Assembly: GCF_963576675.1 (NCBI RefSeq)
Contig: NC_088916.1
Coordinates: 78,695,501 to 78,759,500, forward strand
Direction: 5' to 3'
Length of the DNA: 64,000 nucleotides
From: Euphorbia lathyris
Taxonomy: Eukaryota; Streptophyta; Magnoliopsida; Malpighiales; Euphorbiaceae
Positions within the stretch are counted from its first letter, which is position 1; each line of letters opens with the position of its first letter. A program made the translations under genes and the position numbers. The notes under the pieces are model-generated. The model had not been told where the DNA came from and made no database searches. It saw only the letters and a list, made by a program, of their open reading frames with translations. Below, in pieces: positions 1 to 13,541 of this stretch.

Positions 1-2322
1 ATTTTCTCTTGATAATCCTTGGTTTTACTCTATCCTTTTTGTTATTTGTATAGCTGATTGAAACCTGTTTTTTTTTCTCAGAAGGTGTTCCGTTTAAGGA
101 CGAATGGCCTTTTGCTTCTCTTCTTCTCTCTATTCAGATGGCATGGTAGTAGCACTATTGGGTCAGAGAACATGAAAATTGAAGGTAATACTCAAGTTCC
201 TTTTGATTTCTTACTATTTTCTTACAAGTTTGGTCTTTTTATGTTTCAAAGCTTTGTTATTTTTTATTCACTTTGATCAATATGGGTAATGAGTTTGGAA
301 AAATTTCCAAAATTGATGTTCAACTAATTTAACTATTATGAGATTAAACAGTACTAAGTTTGAAGGGCTGATTTGAGTGCTTGCGGATATGCATTCATCT
401 TTAGTTCTTGGTGGTTTACCTCCTTTTAAACTTTTTTATTGCTTTGGTAAGTGCCTCGGGTATTTCTGCTCCTCACTATTTTTTGGATTTTGAAGACTAT
501 TCCTACTTAGAAGTTTGTTTCTTTTGGTTTTGAATTTAATTGTTTAATTGTTTAATTTATGTTTCTGCAATTTGAAGTTGGTTATTTATTTTCTTATGCA
601 CTCTGTTTGTTAAAATGCTTAAAATGGATGTTGCTTCCTAGAATGTGATGATTGTGGGATGTGTTCAAGTGAGATTTTCTAATAGAGCATTTTATATTTT
701 TCAAGAGATGGAGTCAATTGGGATTATGCTTGATTCAGTCATAATTAAGGGAATTTGTGGGGCATTTCAAGCGTCTAGAATCTTGGTTTAGCTAAAAGGT
801 TGTGCATTAGTTTGAAATATAATCTGCAGGAATTCATTAGTTAATATTTTTGGCTTAAGGAATTTTGGATTGAATAAATGGAGAGGAATGATATTAAATA
901 AGGTTTACATGAATTGGGAAAGGTTTGATGCTAACGACATTGAATTATGGGCCATTAAAGTGTTTTTTCTTTCAATTTTGTTTATGAATTTTATGTGTGA
1001 TTTTACTATGATGGATGTTTTGTTATAGTAAAAGTTTGATCATGCTTTATTCTCAAGTTTTGCATCAGGTAAAATGCCTCCTCAACTTAGACGTGTAAGA
1101 ATGGTGTTGCTCTTTATCTCCCTTTTAAATGTATTTTCTCTTGATTTTGGAAAAAAATGTTATCACTATTATAATTGATCACAAACCTAGCTCAAGAACT
1201 ATCTATGAACGGTATGAGTTACGGAATGAGTTACGGAATGAATGGAATTTCATGGTGGAGTTGAATGGATTGCACAAAGAGTCTCAACATCGCTGAAAGA
1301 TGAAGAGGGAGAGTCTGAGTTGCTCTTCTTGGTATCAGTAGCTATTACTTGTGCAGAGGTTTGTGCAATTTTGAAGTTTATTTTGTTTGCTCTTTTTGTT
1401 GGGTGTGTTAATAGGGAGGAAGAAAGATGACCAATTGCTATATTTGACTTTAGGTAATATTATTATGCGATGAACTTTTCAGGCGGATAATTGTGCTCAT
1501 TGGTTATGCTTATTAAGTTTCTCCTTGAATTTAATGGACATTTTATTCTCTTGGAAAATAAGAGAAGTATTTCATATTCTTAATGATAAAAAAAAGCAAT
1601 ATTTAGACAAATTAAGTGAAGATATTGGTATATGCTGCAACTGCAGCTAGGAAGTACAATTTTAAAATTTGCAAGGTTCAAAGTGAAAAGAGAATTTCCT
1701 TCAAAACTTTACAATTATGTTTATATATTTTCATTTTAGTTGTTATAGGAATTGTATTTTCTAAATTAAAACTAAGAAAAATGATAATATTTTTTTTTTG
1801 GTTTTTGTCAGATTATATGGCTCCTTTCAGAGAATGTGTCTATTGTTCCAAGAGAATGAATGAGTAGACTCAAAGGGTAGAGGAAGGGTTAGTTACCACC
1901 ATAGGCAAATAGAACAAAGAGAAGACTCAAATGGGAGAGAAAGGGTTAGGTACCAGTGTTGTGGCCGGATAGTGGAAGCAACCTATTTTAACTTGTGTGT
2001 AGTGTGACAGTGGAAGCAATCTATTTTAACTTGGATTTAATATGCATAATTAAATAAAAGTTTTAGCTGAAGTGTTTAATTTAAACTTCTGACTTTTTTT
2101 TCAAGTCTTTTTTCTTATAGAAAATTAGGGATTCTTCTTCAAATTAAGATTTATCTTTTTTAGCAATAGTAAAGAGTATTTTATTACCTAAAATCTACAT
2201 TCTTCTAATCGATGGTAATATTGTACTTTACTGTTAAATGAGTTGGGAGAATCATTGATTTGTTTCCATTTAAATGGAGTCAATATCTTTTGATTGTTTA
2301 ATTCGATACAATAATATAATTA
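1..2322. other. AT-rich intergenic DNA, no convincing intact gene
   Basis: No long ORF is present. Two exon-like islands can be seen. One lies around 80-167, after a pyrimidine tract ending in CAG and before GGTAATA, but every frame through it is short. The other is 1242-1360, an open stretch ending at an AGGTTTG donor-like site and preceded by a tandem copy of GAGTTACGGAAT near 1218-1241. I recognise neither. A PPR-like relic at 643-930 is listed separately. The rest is T-rich non-coding sequence. Confidence 0.4.
643..930 (+). pseudogene. Degenerate pentatricopeptide-repeat (PPR) relic
   Basis: From 643 the frame reads NVMIVGCVQ, then AFYIFQEMESIGIMLDSV. This matches the PPR signature N-x-M-I-x-G-C followed by A-x-x-x-F-x-E-M-x-x-x-G-I-x-x-D-S-V. 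The frame stops at a TAG near 790. The next PPR-like piece, with LAKRLC and LKYNLQ, needs a frame change and then meets more stops. PPR proteins normally bind organellar RNA. This fragment covers about two motifs, has no start codon and has several stops, so it is a decayed gene piece. The family call rests on motif spacing read by eye. Confidence 0.45.
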
Positions 2323-2610
2323 AGGGATAAGGTACCAAAATAGGTCTAAGGTTTTTGGGGAAGTACCAATTTAGGTTCAACGTTCAAAATAGCACCAATA
2401 TAGGCTTAACGTTTAAATTCGTATTATTTTGTAAACGTTAAGTCTATATTGGTGCTATTTTGTACGTGAGGCATAAATTGATGCTATATTGTAAATGTTA
2501 AGCCTAAATTGATATTATGTTGTAAACGTTAAGTCTATATTGGTGTTATTTTGAACGTTGAGCCTAAATTGGTACTTCCCCAAAAACCTTAGGCCTATTT
2601 TGGTACCTTA

Positions 2611-3442
2611 TGTTGAAACACCTTTCCACGTGATTTTGATTTGACAAAATTATTTAAATAATTGATAAAAAATATTCTAACACATTAAATTTAAGTGCTT
2701 TGATTTATTCACACTAATGTGTTTGTTCAATGATGAGTTTATTGATTTATAAGACATTAAGATAAAAAGTCTAAAGGCCCATAAGTGAAAGTCAAGCTCA
2801 AGTCAACACATCAAGACCTCACGGCCCAAAGAAGATAAAACGCTGTCGTATCAAGTGAAACGACGACTCAGCATGAAGAATGATCGAGAAGACTTCTAAC
2901 AAAAGCTTCAAGAGGAAGCTGCTGAGTTAAGCGACAATGCAGTCAGGTCAGCGGCAGAACAGAACCAACTTCTAGACAAAGTATTTCTACTTTGGGTAAA
3001 GTTCAGAAGGCGCAGGAAGCTGTCTGGAAGACTTTACCGTAAATATCGAAACATTCTGTTTATCTGACGAAAAGCTGCTGAGCACTGTCGTAGACAGAAG
3101 ATGCAAGAATCTCATTGGCCAACGACACTGAGCACGTCCTGAGTGACAACGACAGGAAGCCGTTTGCCTCCAACGGTTATTTAGAAATTCGAAATTACCG
3201 GTACCTCAAGTGTCACTGTAAATAGGCCTCTCAATTGCTTCATTCGATGCAGATCTTCAATCAGTCGAAACGCTGTCCAAATTCATACTTGAAGTTCTGT
3301 GAGAAAAGCAAAGCAAAATCTTACACCAGTTTCCAATCATTGTGTAAAAGTCTAGAGTGATTTCAATCATCTAAAGTGTCTTAGCAATTGTTGTTTAGGA
3401 CAAACACTTTATCATTTCTAGAAAAATAGAAAGGAGAGGTTG
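2611..3442 (+). repeat. SIRE-like copia 5' LTR, left part
   Basis: Begins TGTTGAAACACC and is cut at 3442 by the Tekay insertion. It continues at 12968. It aligns with the LTRs at 33207 and 57918 but is clearly diverged from them, so it is a different subfamily or an older copy. Confidence 0.8.
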
Positions 3443-5732
3443 TGTAACCCCCTCACTTGGATCACATGATATCTCACACAATATCAGTTATAGACATGCT
3501 TTTAATTCTCAATCATATAAACTTCAATCTCATATAAACTTTACATATTATACATAAGAGAAAGCATTTACAATACACGTTTAAGTCATTATCCTACATA
3601 GAGGATTTACAAAACAAAAGTACATCACAAGACTCCAAAATGCCTAGATGAGAATGCACTGACACTGCCGGTGCGACCTTAAGCAAGAAGAACTCCTCCT
3701 AACCTGTAAAATCTGTTGGCAAGGGGTGAGCTGCCTACTCAATAATCATAGTACGCATATATGTATACAAAAGTAATGTAAAGAGCACAAATCAAAATAG
3801 ATCATCAATACCAAGTTAGAATTTATTCACCTGTTTCACTTATTATAGTAATACTTATTTTAGAAAGGCCTTGCTGTACTTAAACAATATATATAAAATG
3901 GTCCTTGGGCCCAATCTGTATTCCGGCTCACTAAATTCGGAATACAATCATCTGTGCTACGGAGGAGTTACACTCAACTCACGTACTCATATATCTCAAC
4001 ACATGTGCTTCCGGCTCACAATATTCGGATAGCACTCTCAACTTGGACCATTTCACATATCCATCTAAGCAAGCTCATATTCATTTATAATCCAACCATT
4101 ATTCAGTTCCAGTATGTGCACAAGGCTCAACATGTCGTATTCACTCATAACACTGCAACATACTCAATCATATCACTTTCTTATCAATCATGACGTATCA
4201 CAAACACTCAAACATTATCCACATCATTCACATCAGATTCAACCACATCTCACACTCAGCAAGTCACAAGGCACAATACAGTCATACACATATATAAGCA
4301 ATATGCTTACCGTCGCACTTGGTTCGATCTATTCAACACGATCGGGTGTGCGTTCAGTTGCACCTTGCCCTCCTAATGTCACATAACATTTATACAATTA
4401 GCCTTAACATAAACTTAATAAAAATATAAACTAATGAATGCTATATGATTTACAAGACACTAACTCCACAAAGTTCATGCAATCTAATCCTTTTATCTTA
4501 GATCATCACATGACCTACTTGCACACATTCTGCCATAACTTTCTCTATATTAATCCAAATGCCCTGATTATTGAACCTACTGAAACTAGACATATATGGG
4601 TATAACATATCCAAAATTCACTTTAATATCACTTCTACACAATATATGGCATGCAAAATGATTCTGTCTTGTTTCCAGCCAAAAAACAGACTATCCAGAT
4701 TTGCATCTACCATGATGCACTCAACCTATCTCACACTAAACACAATGGATTGCCAAAACCTTTTACAGACATATACTTCAAGTAGTTAGGAACACTTTTT
4801 TATAAATAACCTTTCTCAAATTATGACTCTAAGGTCCTCAAAATGCTACATCAACATGGCTGCCTCACATGACATTCAATTTCGAGGCAGTCATGTTCCA
4901 TCTAGGTTTTCTTCATCTATATATGGAATTAAAGTCCCATATTTTACATAGGGTTTCATAACACATATAGCAACATATGTTATTCTTTATGTATCTTCAA
5001 ATTCGAAGAATATCAATATGAAAAACATGCTCCAAAATGACTGAAAGCAGTACCCTAGATTTCTGTTTAGGGCACTTGATACATATCTTTCATTTGGACA
5101 GCCTATAACCACTTTAAACAACACCAAAACTCAGCAAACTCCATCACAACTCATCCACAACAAATCCTATGATCATACCTAGGTATTTCAGAATCTCAAA
5201 CTCATAGAAAACAAGCTAAAACAACATACTAACCTTCAACTCGTGTCTATCACCTAGTATGCTTCCTAACTTGACTTGTTTGACTCGAAAATGGAAGAAA
5301 TTGGAAGAGTTTTCTTTGGAGAGGTTTAGGGTATGAACAAGGAAGGTTTTGCTGAAGCTTTGGTCGAAATTGTGGCTGGAATAGATAAAGAATGAGTTGT
5401 GCACATCATTTGGCAAATGAAGAGGTGTATTTTGTCTTAATATTGGGGTGACACCTCGTGCTTGCTCACAAACCTCAAATTCAACCCTCCTAAAGTGTAA
5501 CTTAATCAATTTAGGACATATGAATTCATTCATTCATTCATTTAAGTCCTAACTCAATTAACCAATCGTTACATCTTAACGATACACTAATCGTCTACTA
5601 ATCGCACGGTAATCGCATTATGCATATGAAACTTCTAATGACAATGCGATGAATCTAAAATGTATGTATTCAATCATGAAAACATATATGAATGTGGGAA
5701 GATGTATATGTTAGGGTTTTAGGGATGTTACA
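3443..5732 (-). repeat. Tekay 3' LTR (left copy)
   Basis: Starts TGTAACCCCCTCAC and ends GGGATGTTACA on the plus strand. It differs from the copy at 10679-12967 at only about 14 positions by eye, plus a one-base indel. Several small ORFs inside (for example 3954-4386 and 5216-5533) recur in the other LTR and show no protein-family features, so I do not call them genes. Confidence 0.92.
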
Positions 5733-5746
5733 GTTCTTCCCCCCTT
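5733..5746 (-). other. Tekay polypurine tract
   Basis: On the coding strand AAGGGGGGAAGAAC lies directly before the 3' LTR. Just upstream, at about 5750-5770, is the palindromic box GAATTTCGGGGGCGAAATTC seen near the 3' end of many Tekay elements. Confidence 0.75.
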
Positions 5747-5767
5747 AAAGAATTTCGCCCCCGAAAT

Positions 5768-8700
5768 TCACTTACCAGAAGCTTCAAATAGGTAAGGATA
5801 TTGTGTCCTCATATTTTCTTCCACCTCCCACGTTGCCTCATCAAGTGTTTGATTATGACTCCATCTCACCTTAACCATCGGAATTTCATAGTTTCTGAGT
5901 CGTTTCATTTCTCGTCCCAAAATCTCCAAAGGTTGCTCAGGAATAGTCAAGTCTGTGTTCACTATTGCAATCTCAGGTTCAGGAATCATATGACTTGGGT
6001 CTGATCTATATCTTCTTAATACTGACACATGAAATACATCATGTATTAAAGACAATTCTGGTGGTAGAGCTAACCTATAAGCCAATGGTCCAACTCTCTC
6101 AATGATCTCATAAGGCCCGATGTATCTTGGATTCAACTTCCCTCTTTTGCCAAAACGAACTATTCCTTTCCATGGGGATAGTTTTAAAAACACTTTATCT
6201 CCAACTTTATATTCCATTTCCCTTCGGTGCTGATCCACATAGGCTTTCTGACGTTCCTGTGCAGCTTTTAAATACTTCTTTATGACATTGATCTTCTCAA
6301 CTGTTTCCTGGACTAACTCAGGTCCTTCCAATTGCCTCATTCCTTCAACATCCCAACATATAGGGCTTTTACACGGTCTTCCATATAATGCATCATAAGG
6401 TGCCATGCCTATACTTGAATGATAACCATTATTATAAGCAAACTCCATAAGAGGTAAATGTATATCCCACTCACCTTGGAAATTAAGAACACAAGCTCTC
6501 ATCATATCCTCTAAGGTCTGAATAGTTCTTTCTGATTGTCCATCTGTCTGTGGATGAAAAGCTGTACTGAAATGCAATTTTGTTCCCAAGGAGTGCTGTA
6601 AACTGCCCCAAAATCTAGATGTGAATCTAGGATCACAATCTGAAACAATAGATATAGGTACTCCATGCAACCTCACTATTTGTTCCACATAAAGTCTAGC
6701 CAATTTATCCATCGAGTCTGTCTGTTGAACCGGTAGAAAGTGAGCAGATTTCGTAAGTCTATCCACTATCACCCATATACTATCGTGTTTACGCCTTGTT
6801 CTTGGTAATCCCATCACAAAATCCATAGTGATCCTCTCCCATTTCCACTCTGGTATGGTTAAAGGTTTTAGTTTTCCCACGGGAGCTTGATGTTCAGCTT
6901 TAACCTGTTGACATGTCAAACATTTGGAAACAAAAGTAGATACATCTTTCTTCATTGTAGGCCACCAGTAAAAAGGTCTCAAATTTCTGTACATCTTTGT
7001 CATTCCTGGGTGCATAGCATAAGGCGAATTATGTGCTTCTTGTAAAATTTCTGATCTTAAATCTGCTACATCTGGAACACATAATCGACTACCTATCATC
7101 ATAGTCCCATCATCTTCCACAGAAATATCAGGTCTCTTACCTTGTTGTACACGATCTCTCATTTTCTGTAAATAAGGATCATGCCACTGTGCTTCTTGGA
7201 TCCTTTCTTTCAAATCTGGTTTTACCCGTAGTGTAGCCATCAAACCTGTTATTTCATTTACTTCTAACTGCACATCCATGGCTCGCATCTCCACTAGTGA
7301 ATTTAAACTATAACTCTTCATACTAGCCACAATATCAACACTCTTTCTACTCAAAGCATCTGCAACCACATTAGCTTTTCCTAGATGGTAATCTATTGTA
7401 CAATCATAATCTTTTAATAGCTCAATCCATCTCCTTTGTCTTAGGTTCAACTCCTTTTGTGTAAAGATGTACTTCAAACTCTTGTGATCAGTGAGAATCT
7501 GAAATGTCTCCCCATATAGGTAATGTCTCCATACCTTCAATGCATGGATGACTGCTGCCAACTCTAAGTCGTGTGTGGGGTAATTCATCTCATGAGGTCT
7601 CAGTTGCCTAGAAGCATATGCAATGACTTTCCCATTTTGCATTAGAACACATCCCAAACCTTGTCCCGAGGCATCTGTATAAACAACAAAGCCACCACCT
7701 TCAGAAGGTAACACTAACACTGGTGTGGAAGTCAATCTCTTCTTTAGTTCCTCAAAGCTTTGGTGACATTTATCATTCCACTGGAATACAACTCCCTTTC
7801 TCAGCAATTTAGTTAATGGACCTGCAATCAGAGAAAACCCCTCTACAAATCTCCTGTAGTAACCAGCTAACCCAAGAAAACTCCTAAGCTCTGTAACGTT
7901 CTTTGGCGGTTCCCATTCATCAATAGCTTTAATTTTGGAAGGGTCGGGTTGAACCCCTTCACCTGACACCACATGACCAAGGAATACAACTTCATCCATC
8001 TAAAATTCACATTTGCTCAGCTTTGCATACATCTGATTATCTCGTAAAATTTTCAAAACAATTCTCAAATGTTGTTCATGCTCACCCACAGTCCTTGAGT
8101 ACACTAGGATATCATCAATGAACACCACAACAAACTTATCTAGATATGGCTGAAAAGTCTTGTTCATTAATGCCATGAAAGCTGCAGGAGCATTAGTCAA
8201 GCCAAAAGGCATCACAAGAAACTCAAAATGACCATACCTTGTACGAAAAGCAGTTTTAGGTATATCAGCTTCTGCAACTCTCAACTGCCAATAGCCCGAT
8301 CGTAGATCAATCTTTGAAAAATGACGAGCTCCTCTAAGCTGATCTAGCAAATCATCAATCCGAGGCAATGGATACTTGTTTTTCACTGTCATTCTGTTCA
8401 GTTGTCTGTAATCAATACACAATCGCATACTTCCATCTTTCTTCTTCACAAATAATACAGGTGCTCCCCACGGTGAAGTACTAGGTTGTATAAACCCCTT
8501 CTCAAGTAGTTCTTCTATTTGTTTCTTCAATTCTTGTAATTCCATTGGAGCCATTCTATATGGAGCAATTGATATAGGAGATACTCCTGGCATGGTCTCA
8601 ATAGGAAAATCAATCTCCCTATGAGGTGGTAATCCTGGTAGTTCATCTACGAATACATCTGCAAAATCTCTCACCACTGGAATATTCTCCAATTTGCCTC

Positions 8701-10540
8701 CATCCTCCCTAGTGTCCACAACATGAGCTAAATATGCCTCACACCCATTTCTAATCCATCTGATTGCTTGAATTGCAGATATTAAACAAGACGGCACAAC
8801 CTTTCTCTCCCCAACAAATAACACAGTTGACTTTGAAGTAAAATGTAACACAACTTCCTTTGAACAACAATCAACTTTAGCTTCATATTTACATAGCCAA
8901 TCCATCCCCAAAATAATATCGAATTCTCTAAACCCCATAACTACTAAATCTATAGGGAACTCACTTCCCCTCACTTTTATAGGACAATCTCTCAAAACCT
9001 GATTTACAATAACATTATTCCCAACTGGTAGGATAACTCCCACATCATATCCTAATGGTTCTACCTTCCCATTTATTTTCAATATAAACTCAGGTGTTAT
9101 GTATGAATGAGTGGATCTAGGGTCAATCAAAACAAAAGCTAAGGTATCAAGGATAGAAATTGTACCGGATATAACCTCTGGTGCTATTTGAGCTTCACCC
9201 CTCGTCATATTGAAGGCTCTATTTCGTGGTAAATTTTGTGTCTGTCCACCCATAGGAGCATCATGTCTACCCCCTCTACCTCCTCCTCGACCTTTGCCTC
9301 TGCCTCTATCCACTCCCGCTGCACCACCTCCTATATTAGACTGAGGTTGAACTCTCTCTCCTCTATCAACTAGTAAGGGACAATCATTACGATAATGGCC
9401 TGTTTCTCCACACTCAAAACATGTACCCTTCTTAAATGAACCATAACACTCTCCTGTGTGAGATCGGCCACATCTGCCACAAACCAGGGAAGGTCCCCAA
9501 CACTCACCTCTGTGTACCCGTCCACATGTCTGACAAGCTGGAAAAGATGTTGTCCTCGCTCCTCTTCTATACCCACTATTAAACCGACCACCTGAAAATC
9601 TGTTACTACCAACGGATGGAGCACTACTCAAAACATCTCCAAATCCACCCTGTGATCTAGTCCCACCACGATGGATACTACTACTACCACCTCTAAATTG
9701 TTGAGAATAGCCTCTAGAAGAAACTGAGAATCCACCTCTCTTTGTTGGCCTGCTAGACTGGCCCTCTGTATCAAATCTAGCCCTTTTGGTTACAAAAAGT
9801 TGTTCTCTATCTTTCACAATTTCCTCAGCTCTGAGTGCAGATTCTACTAACAATCTAAAGCTCGTTTCATGTGCATGAATCCCAATTCTAACATCTGGGT
9901 GTAGACCATGTTCAAACCTACGACATTTTGCTTCTTCTGTAGCCACATTTGCAGGTGCATATTTGGCTAAAGTGTTAAACTTAAGCTCGTATTCAGCCAC
10001 AGACATATCCTCCTGCATAAGGGTCAAAAACTCTGTTTGTTTCCTATCTTTGTATATCATTGGCATGTACTTATTAGTGAACAACTTCTTGAAAATATCC
10101 CATGTTATTTCAGTTCTAATTCTTGTCCTTTTTATAGATCTCCACCATTCTAAAGCTTCATCAGTGAAAAGATTAGAAACATATTTGACCATTGAATCTA
10201 GTCGACATTCTGTGTTCTCAAGTACATCTTCAATCTTGGCCCACCATTTATCAGCTATATCAGGATCTGTACTACCCTCAAACTCTGTTGCGCCCATCTT
10301 TTTAAGCCTTTCAAAATTTTTATCAAAGACTGGCGCATCTCGACGAGCTTGAACACGTGGCTGAGGCTGACCTTGAGCCAAATAGATTCCCATCATCTGT
10401 TCAAACTGGTTGTAACCCTGAGGATAACCTGCATGTTCTGAAGCTCCTATATGTTCTGAGCCCCCAGACTCATGAACATGACCAACTGAACCATGACTAG
10501 ACACATTACCGGATTGTCCATTCTCACCATCAGACTCCAT
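5768..10540 (-). pseudogene. Tekay gag-pol polyprotein, one internal stop
   Basis: One minus-strand frame runs from ATG at 10540 to the stop at 5768 and is broken only by a TAG at 8000-8002. It encodes, in order: a gag domain; three zinc knuckles (the last [14 protein letters not shown]); an aspartic protease whose active site reads DPRS where DPGS or DSGA is usual; reverse transcriptase with IDYRQLN, SGYWQ and the catalytic FIDD near 8110-8122; RNase H with YTDASGQG; integrase with the HHCC zinc finger and DDE core ([19 protein letters not shown]); and a C-terminal chromodomain with EATWEVEE. The stop falls at the point in RT where relatives have Trp (CEFW), so a single TGG-to-TAG change explains it. 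The product would copy and insert the element in the nucleus. The nonsense codon and the protease G-to-R change make this copy unlikely to be autonomous. Confidence 0.93.
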
Positions 10541-10661
10541 AACCCTACATGAAACATGACCATGTCAACATGCTTTAGAATAAGAAAATATGATTATGTG
10601 GTCTTAACCTAGGAATCCAAAACAAGTCATACACAACCTAATCCCTAGGGAAAGTAGACCC

Positions 10662-10673
10662 GCTCTGATACCA
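10662..10673 (-). other. Tekay primer-binding site (tRNA-iMet type)
   Basis: On the coding strand TGGTATCAGAGC lies five bases inside the 5' LTR. It is complementary to the 3' end of plant initiator tRNA-Met and would prime minus-strand DNA synthesis. Confidence 0.88.
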
Positions 10674-10678
10674 CTAAA

Positions 10679-12967
10679 TGTAACCCCCTCACTTGGATCA
10701 CATGATATCTCACACAATATCAGTTATAGACATGCTTTCAATTCTCAATCATATAAACTTCAATCTCATATAAACTTTACATATTATACATAAGAGAAAG
10801 CATTTACAATACACGTTTAAGTCATTATCCTACATAGAGGATTTACAAAACAAAAGTACATCACAAGACTCCAAAATGCCTAGATGAGAATGGACTGACA
10901 CTGCCGGTGCGACCTTAAGCAAGAAGAACTCCTCCTAACTTGTAAAATCTGTTGGCAAGGGGTGAGCTGCCTACTCAATAATCATAGTACGCATATATGT
11001 ATACAAAAGTAATGTAAAGAGCACAAATCAAAATAGATCATCAATACCAAGTTAGAATTTATTCACCTGTTTCACTTATTATAGTAATACTTATTTTAGA
11101 AAGGCCTTGCTGTACTTAAACAATATATATAAAATGGTCCTTGGGCCCAATCTGTATTCGGCTCACTAAATTCGGAATACAATCATCTGTGCTACGGATG
11201 AGTTACACTCAACTCACGTACTCATATATCTCAACACATGTGCTTCCGGCTCACAATATTCGGATAGCACTCTCAACTTGGACCATTTCACATATCCATC
11301 TAAGCAAGCTCATATTCATTTATAATCCAACCATTATTCAGTTCCAGTATGTGCACAAGGCTCAACATGCCGTATTCACTCATAACACTGCAACATACTC
11401 AATCATATCACTTTCTTATCAATCATGACGTATCACAAACACTCAAACATTATCCACATCATTCACATCAGATTCAACCACATCTCACACTCAGCAAGTC
11501 ACAAGGCACAATACAGTCATACACATATATAAGCAATATGCTTACCGTCGCACTTGGTTCGATCTATTCAACACGATCGGGTGTGCGTTCAGTTGCACTT
11601 TGCCCTCCTAATGTCACATAACATTTATACAATTAGCCTTAACATAAACTTAATAAAAATATAAACTAATGAATGCTATATGATTTACAAGACACTAACT
11701 CCACAAAGTTCATGCAATCTAATCCTTTTGTCTTAGATCATCACATGACCTACTTGCACACATTCTGCCATAACTTTCTCTATATTAATCCAAATGCCCT
11801 GATTCTTGAACCTACTGAAACTAGACATATATGGGTATAACATATCCAAAATTCACTTTAATATCACTTCTACACAATATATGGCATGCAAAATGATTCT
11901 GTCTTGTTTCCAGCCAAAAAACAGACTATCCAGATTTGCATCTACCATGATGCACTCAACCTATCTCACACTAAACACAATGGATTGCCAAAACCTTTTA
12001 CAGACATATACTTCAAGTAGTTAGGAACACTTTTTTATAAATAACCTTTCTCAAATTATGACTCTAAGGTCCTCAAAATGCTACATCAACATGGCTGCCT
12101 CACATGACATTCAATTTCGAGGCAGTCATGTTCCATCTAGGTTTTCTTCATCTATATATGGAATTAAAGTCCCATATTTTACATAGGGTTTCATAACACA
12201 TATAGCAAAATATGTTATTCTTTATGTATCTTCAAATTCGAAGAATATCAATATGAAAAACATGCTCCAAAATGACTGAAAGCAGTACCCTAGATTTCTG
12301 TTTAGGGCACTTGATACATATCTTTTATTTGGACAGCCTATAACCACTTTAAACAACACCAAAACTCAACAAACTCCATCACAACTCATCCACAACAAAT
12401 CCTATGATCATACTTAGGTATTTCAGAATCTCAAACTCATAGAAAACAAGCTAAAACAACATACTAACCTTCAACTCGTGTCTATCACCTAGTATGCTTC
12501 CTAACTTGACTTGTTTGACTCGAAAATGGAAGAAATTGGAAGAGTTTTCTTTGGAGAGGTTTAGGGTATGAACAAGGAAGGTTTTGCTGAAGCTTTGGTC
12601 GAAATTGTGGCTGGAATAGATAAAGAATGAGTTGTGCACATCATTTGGCAAATGAAGAGGTGTATTTTGTCTTAATATTGGGGTGACACCTCGTGCTTGC
12701 TCACAAACCTCAAATTCAGCCCTCCTAAAGTGTAACTTAATCAATTTAGGACATATGGATTCATTCATTCATTCATTTAAGTCCTAACTCAATTAACCAA
12801 TCGTTACATCTTAACGATACACTAATCGTCTACTAATCGCACGGTAATCGCATTATGCATATGAAACTTCTAATGACAATGCGATGAATCTAAAATGTAT
12901 GTATTCAATCATGAAAACATATATGAATGTGGGAAGATGTATATGTTAGGGTTTTAGGGATGTTACA
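10679..12967 (-). repeat. Tekay 5' LTR (right copy)
   Basis: Near-identical partner of 3443-5732, about 2289 bp, ending GATGTTACA at 12967. It should hold the promoter for minus-strand transcription. I could not fix a TATA box with confidence. Confidence 0.9.
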
Positions 12968-13479
12968 AGCTGAGTACTCGGTTATAGTACTCAGCGGTAG
13001 TTATAGGAGTGAGTAGAGGTATAGAGGAAGGTACTCTTGTATACTCAGCTTCTATTGTAAAAGGTTTCGTGCTCTACCTTTAAAGAGCTCAGTAGAGAAT
13101 TCAAAAAGCTCGGAACGCGTTCCGGGGACTGGACGTAGGCGGAGAGGCCGAACCAGGATATGTCTGCTGAGTAACATATTTCTAACCCTTAAACTCCTTT
13201 ATATATTGTTTGCTATAAAACTGACTAAGTAACGAACTCACGCTGAGTTGAGTGCACTAAGAAGTTGAGTTCAGGAATAGACTCTAAGTGCTATCTCCTG
13301 ACTCAAGGAAAGAAACAGACTTAGTCACAAGTTGACTAAGCTTGTGTCTTAAAACTACTTAGCGCCGCTGTGTAAACCTTTTCTTAAGAAAAGAAGTCAG
13401 CCTTAACGGACAAAATTTTAAATAGTTCCTATCCCCCCCCCCCTTGGAACTAACCTTGTCACGTTATAAGGGACCAACA
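12968..13479 (+). repeat. SIRE-like copia 5' LTR, right part
   Basis: Resumes after the Tekay element with AGCTGAGTACTCGG, matching GTGCTGAGTACTCG in the copia LTRs at 34130 and 58840. It continues through the conserved GGGGACTGGACGTAGGCGGA block and a C-run to CCAACA at 13479. Confidence 0.85.
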
Positions 13480-13481
13480 AG

Positions 13482-13493
13482 TGGTATCAGAGC
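13482..13493 (+). other. Copia primer-binding site (tRNA-iMet type)
   Basis: TGGTATCAGAGC lies two bases after the LTR end at 13479, the same arrangement as at 34671. Confidence 0.85.
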
Positions 13494-13541
13494 CTAACAG
13501 CTCACTGAGCAAGATATAACTATCTTGAGCTGATCCCGACA

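Larger units (their letters stand above)
3443..12967 (-). mobile_element. Tekay-type chromovirus (Ty3/gypsy), nearly full length
   Basis: This is a 9.5-kb element with two LTRs of about 2.29 kb (3443-5732 and 10679-12967) in direct orientation, TGTAACCCC...ATGTTACA. Its coding strand is minus, so the right LTR is the 5' LTR. It has an initiator-Met-type primer site, a purine tract, and one gag-protease-RT-RNaseH-integrase-chromodomain frame. The chromodomain after integrase and the GAATTTCGGGGGCGAAATTC box near the polypurine tract fit the Del/Tekay chromoviruses. It sits in the 5' LTR of the SIRE-like copia element. The flanking pentamers are GGTTG (left) and AGCTG (right), not a perfect duplication. 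By-eye LTR comparison gives about 14 substitutions, hence a recent insertion. Confidence 0.92.

Noticed and set aside
3954..4386. Overlapping plus-strand ORFs of 79-90 codons, repeated at 11141-11621
   Set aside because: They lie in both Tekay LTRs, have no domain and run against the element's transcription. Chance ORFs in LTR sequence.
5216..5533. 105-codon minus-strand ORF, repeated at 12451-12768
   Set aside because: Present in both LTRs and on the transcribed strand, but with no recognisable motif. Not called a gene.
10662..10673. tRNA gene signal at TGGTATCAGAGC sites (also 13482 and 34671)
   Set aside because: These are retrotransposon primer-binding sites copying only a tRNA 3' end. 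No complete tRNA cloverleaf was recognised in the window.
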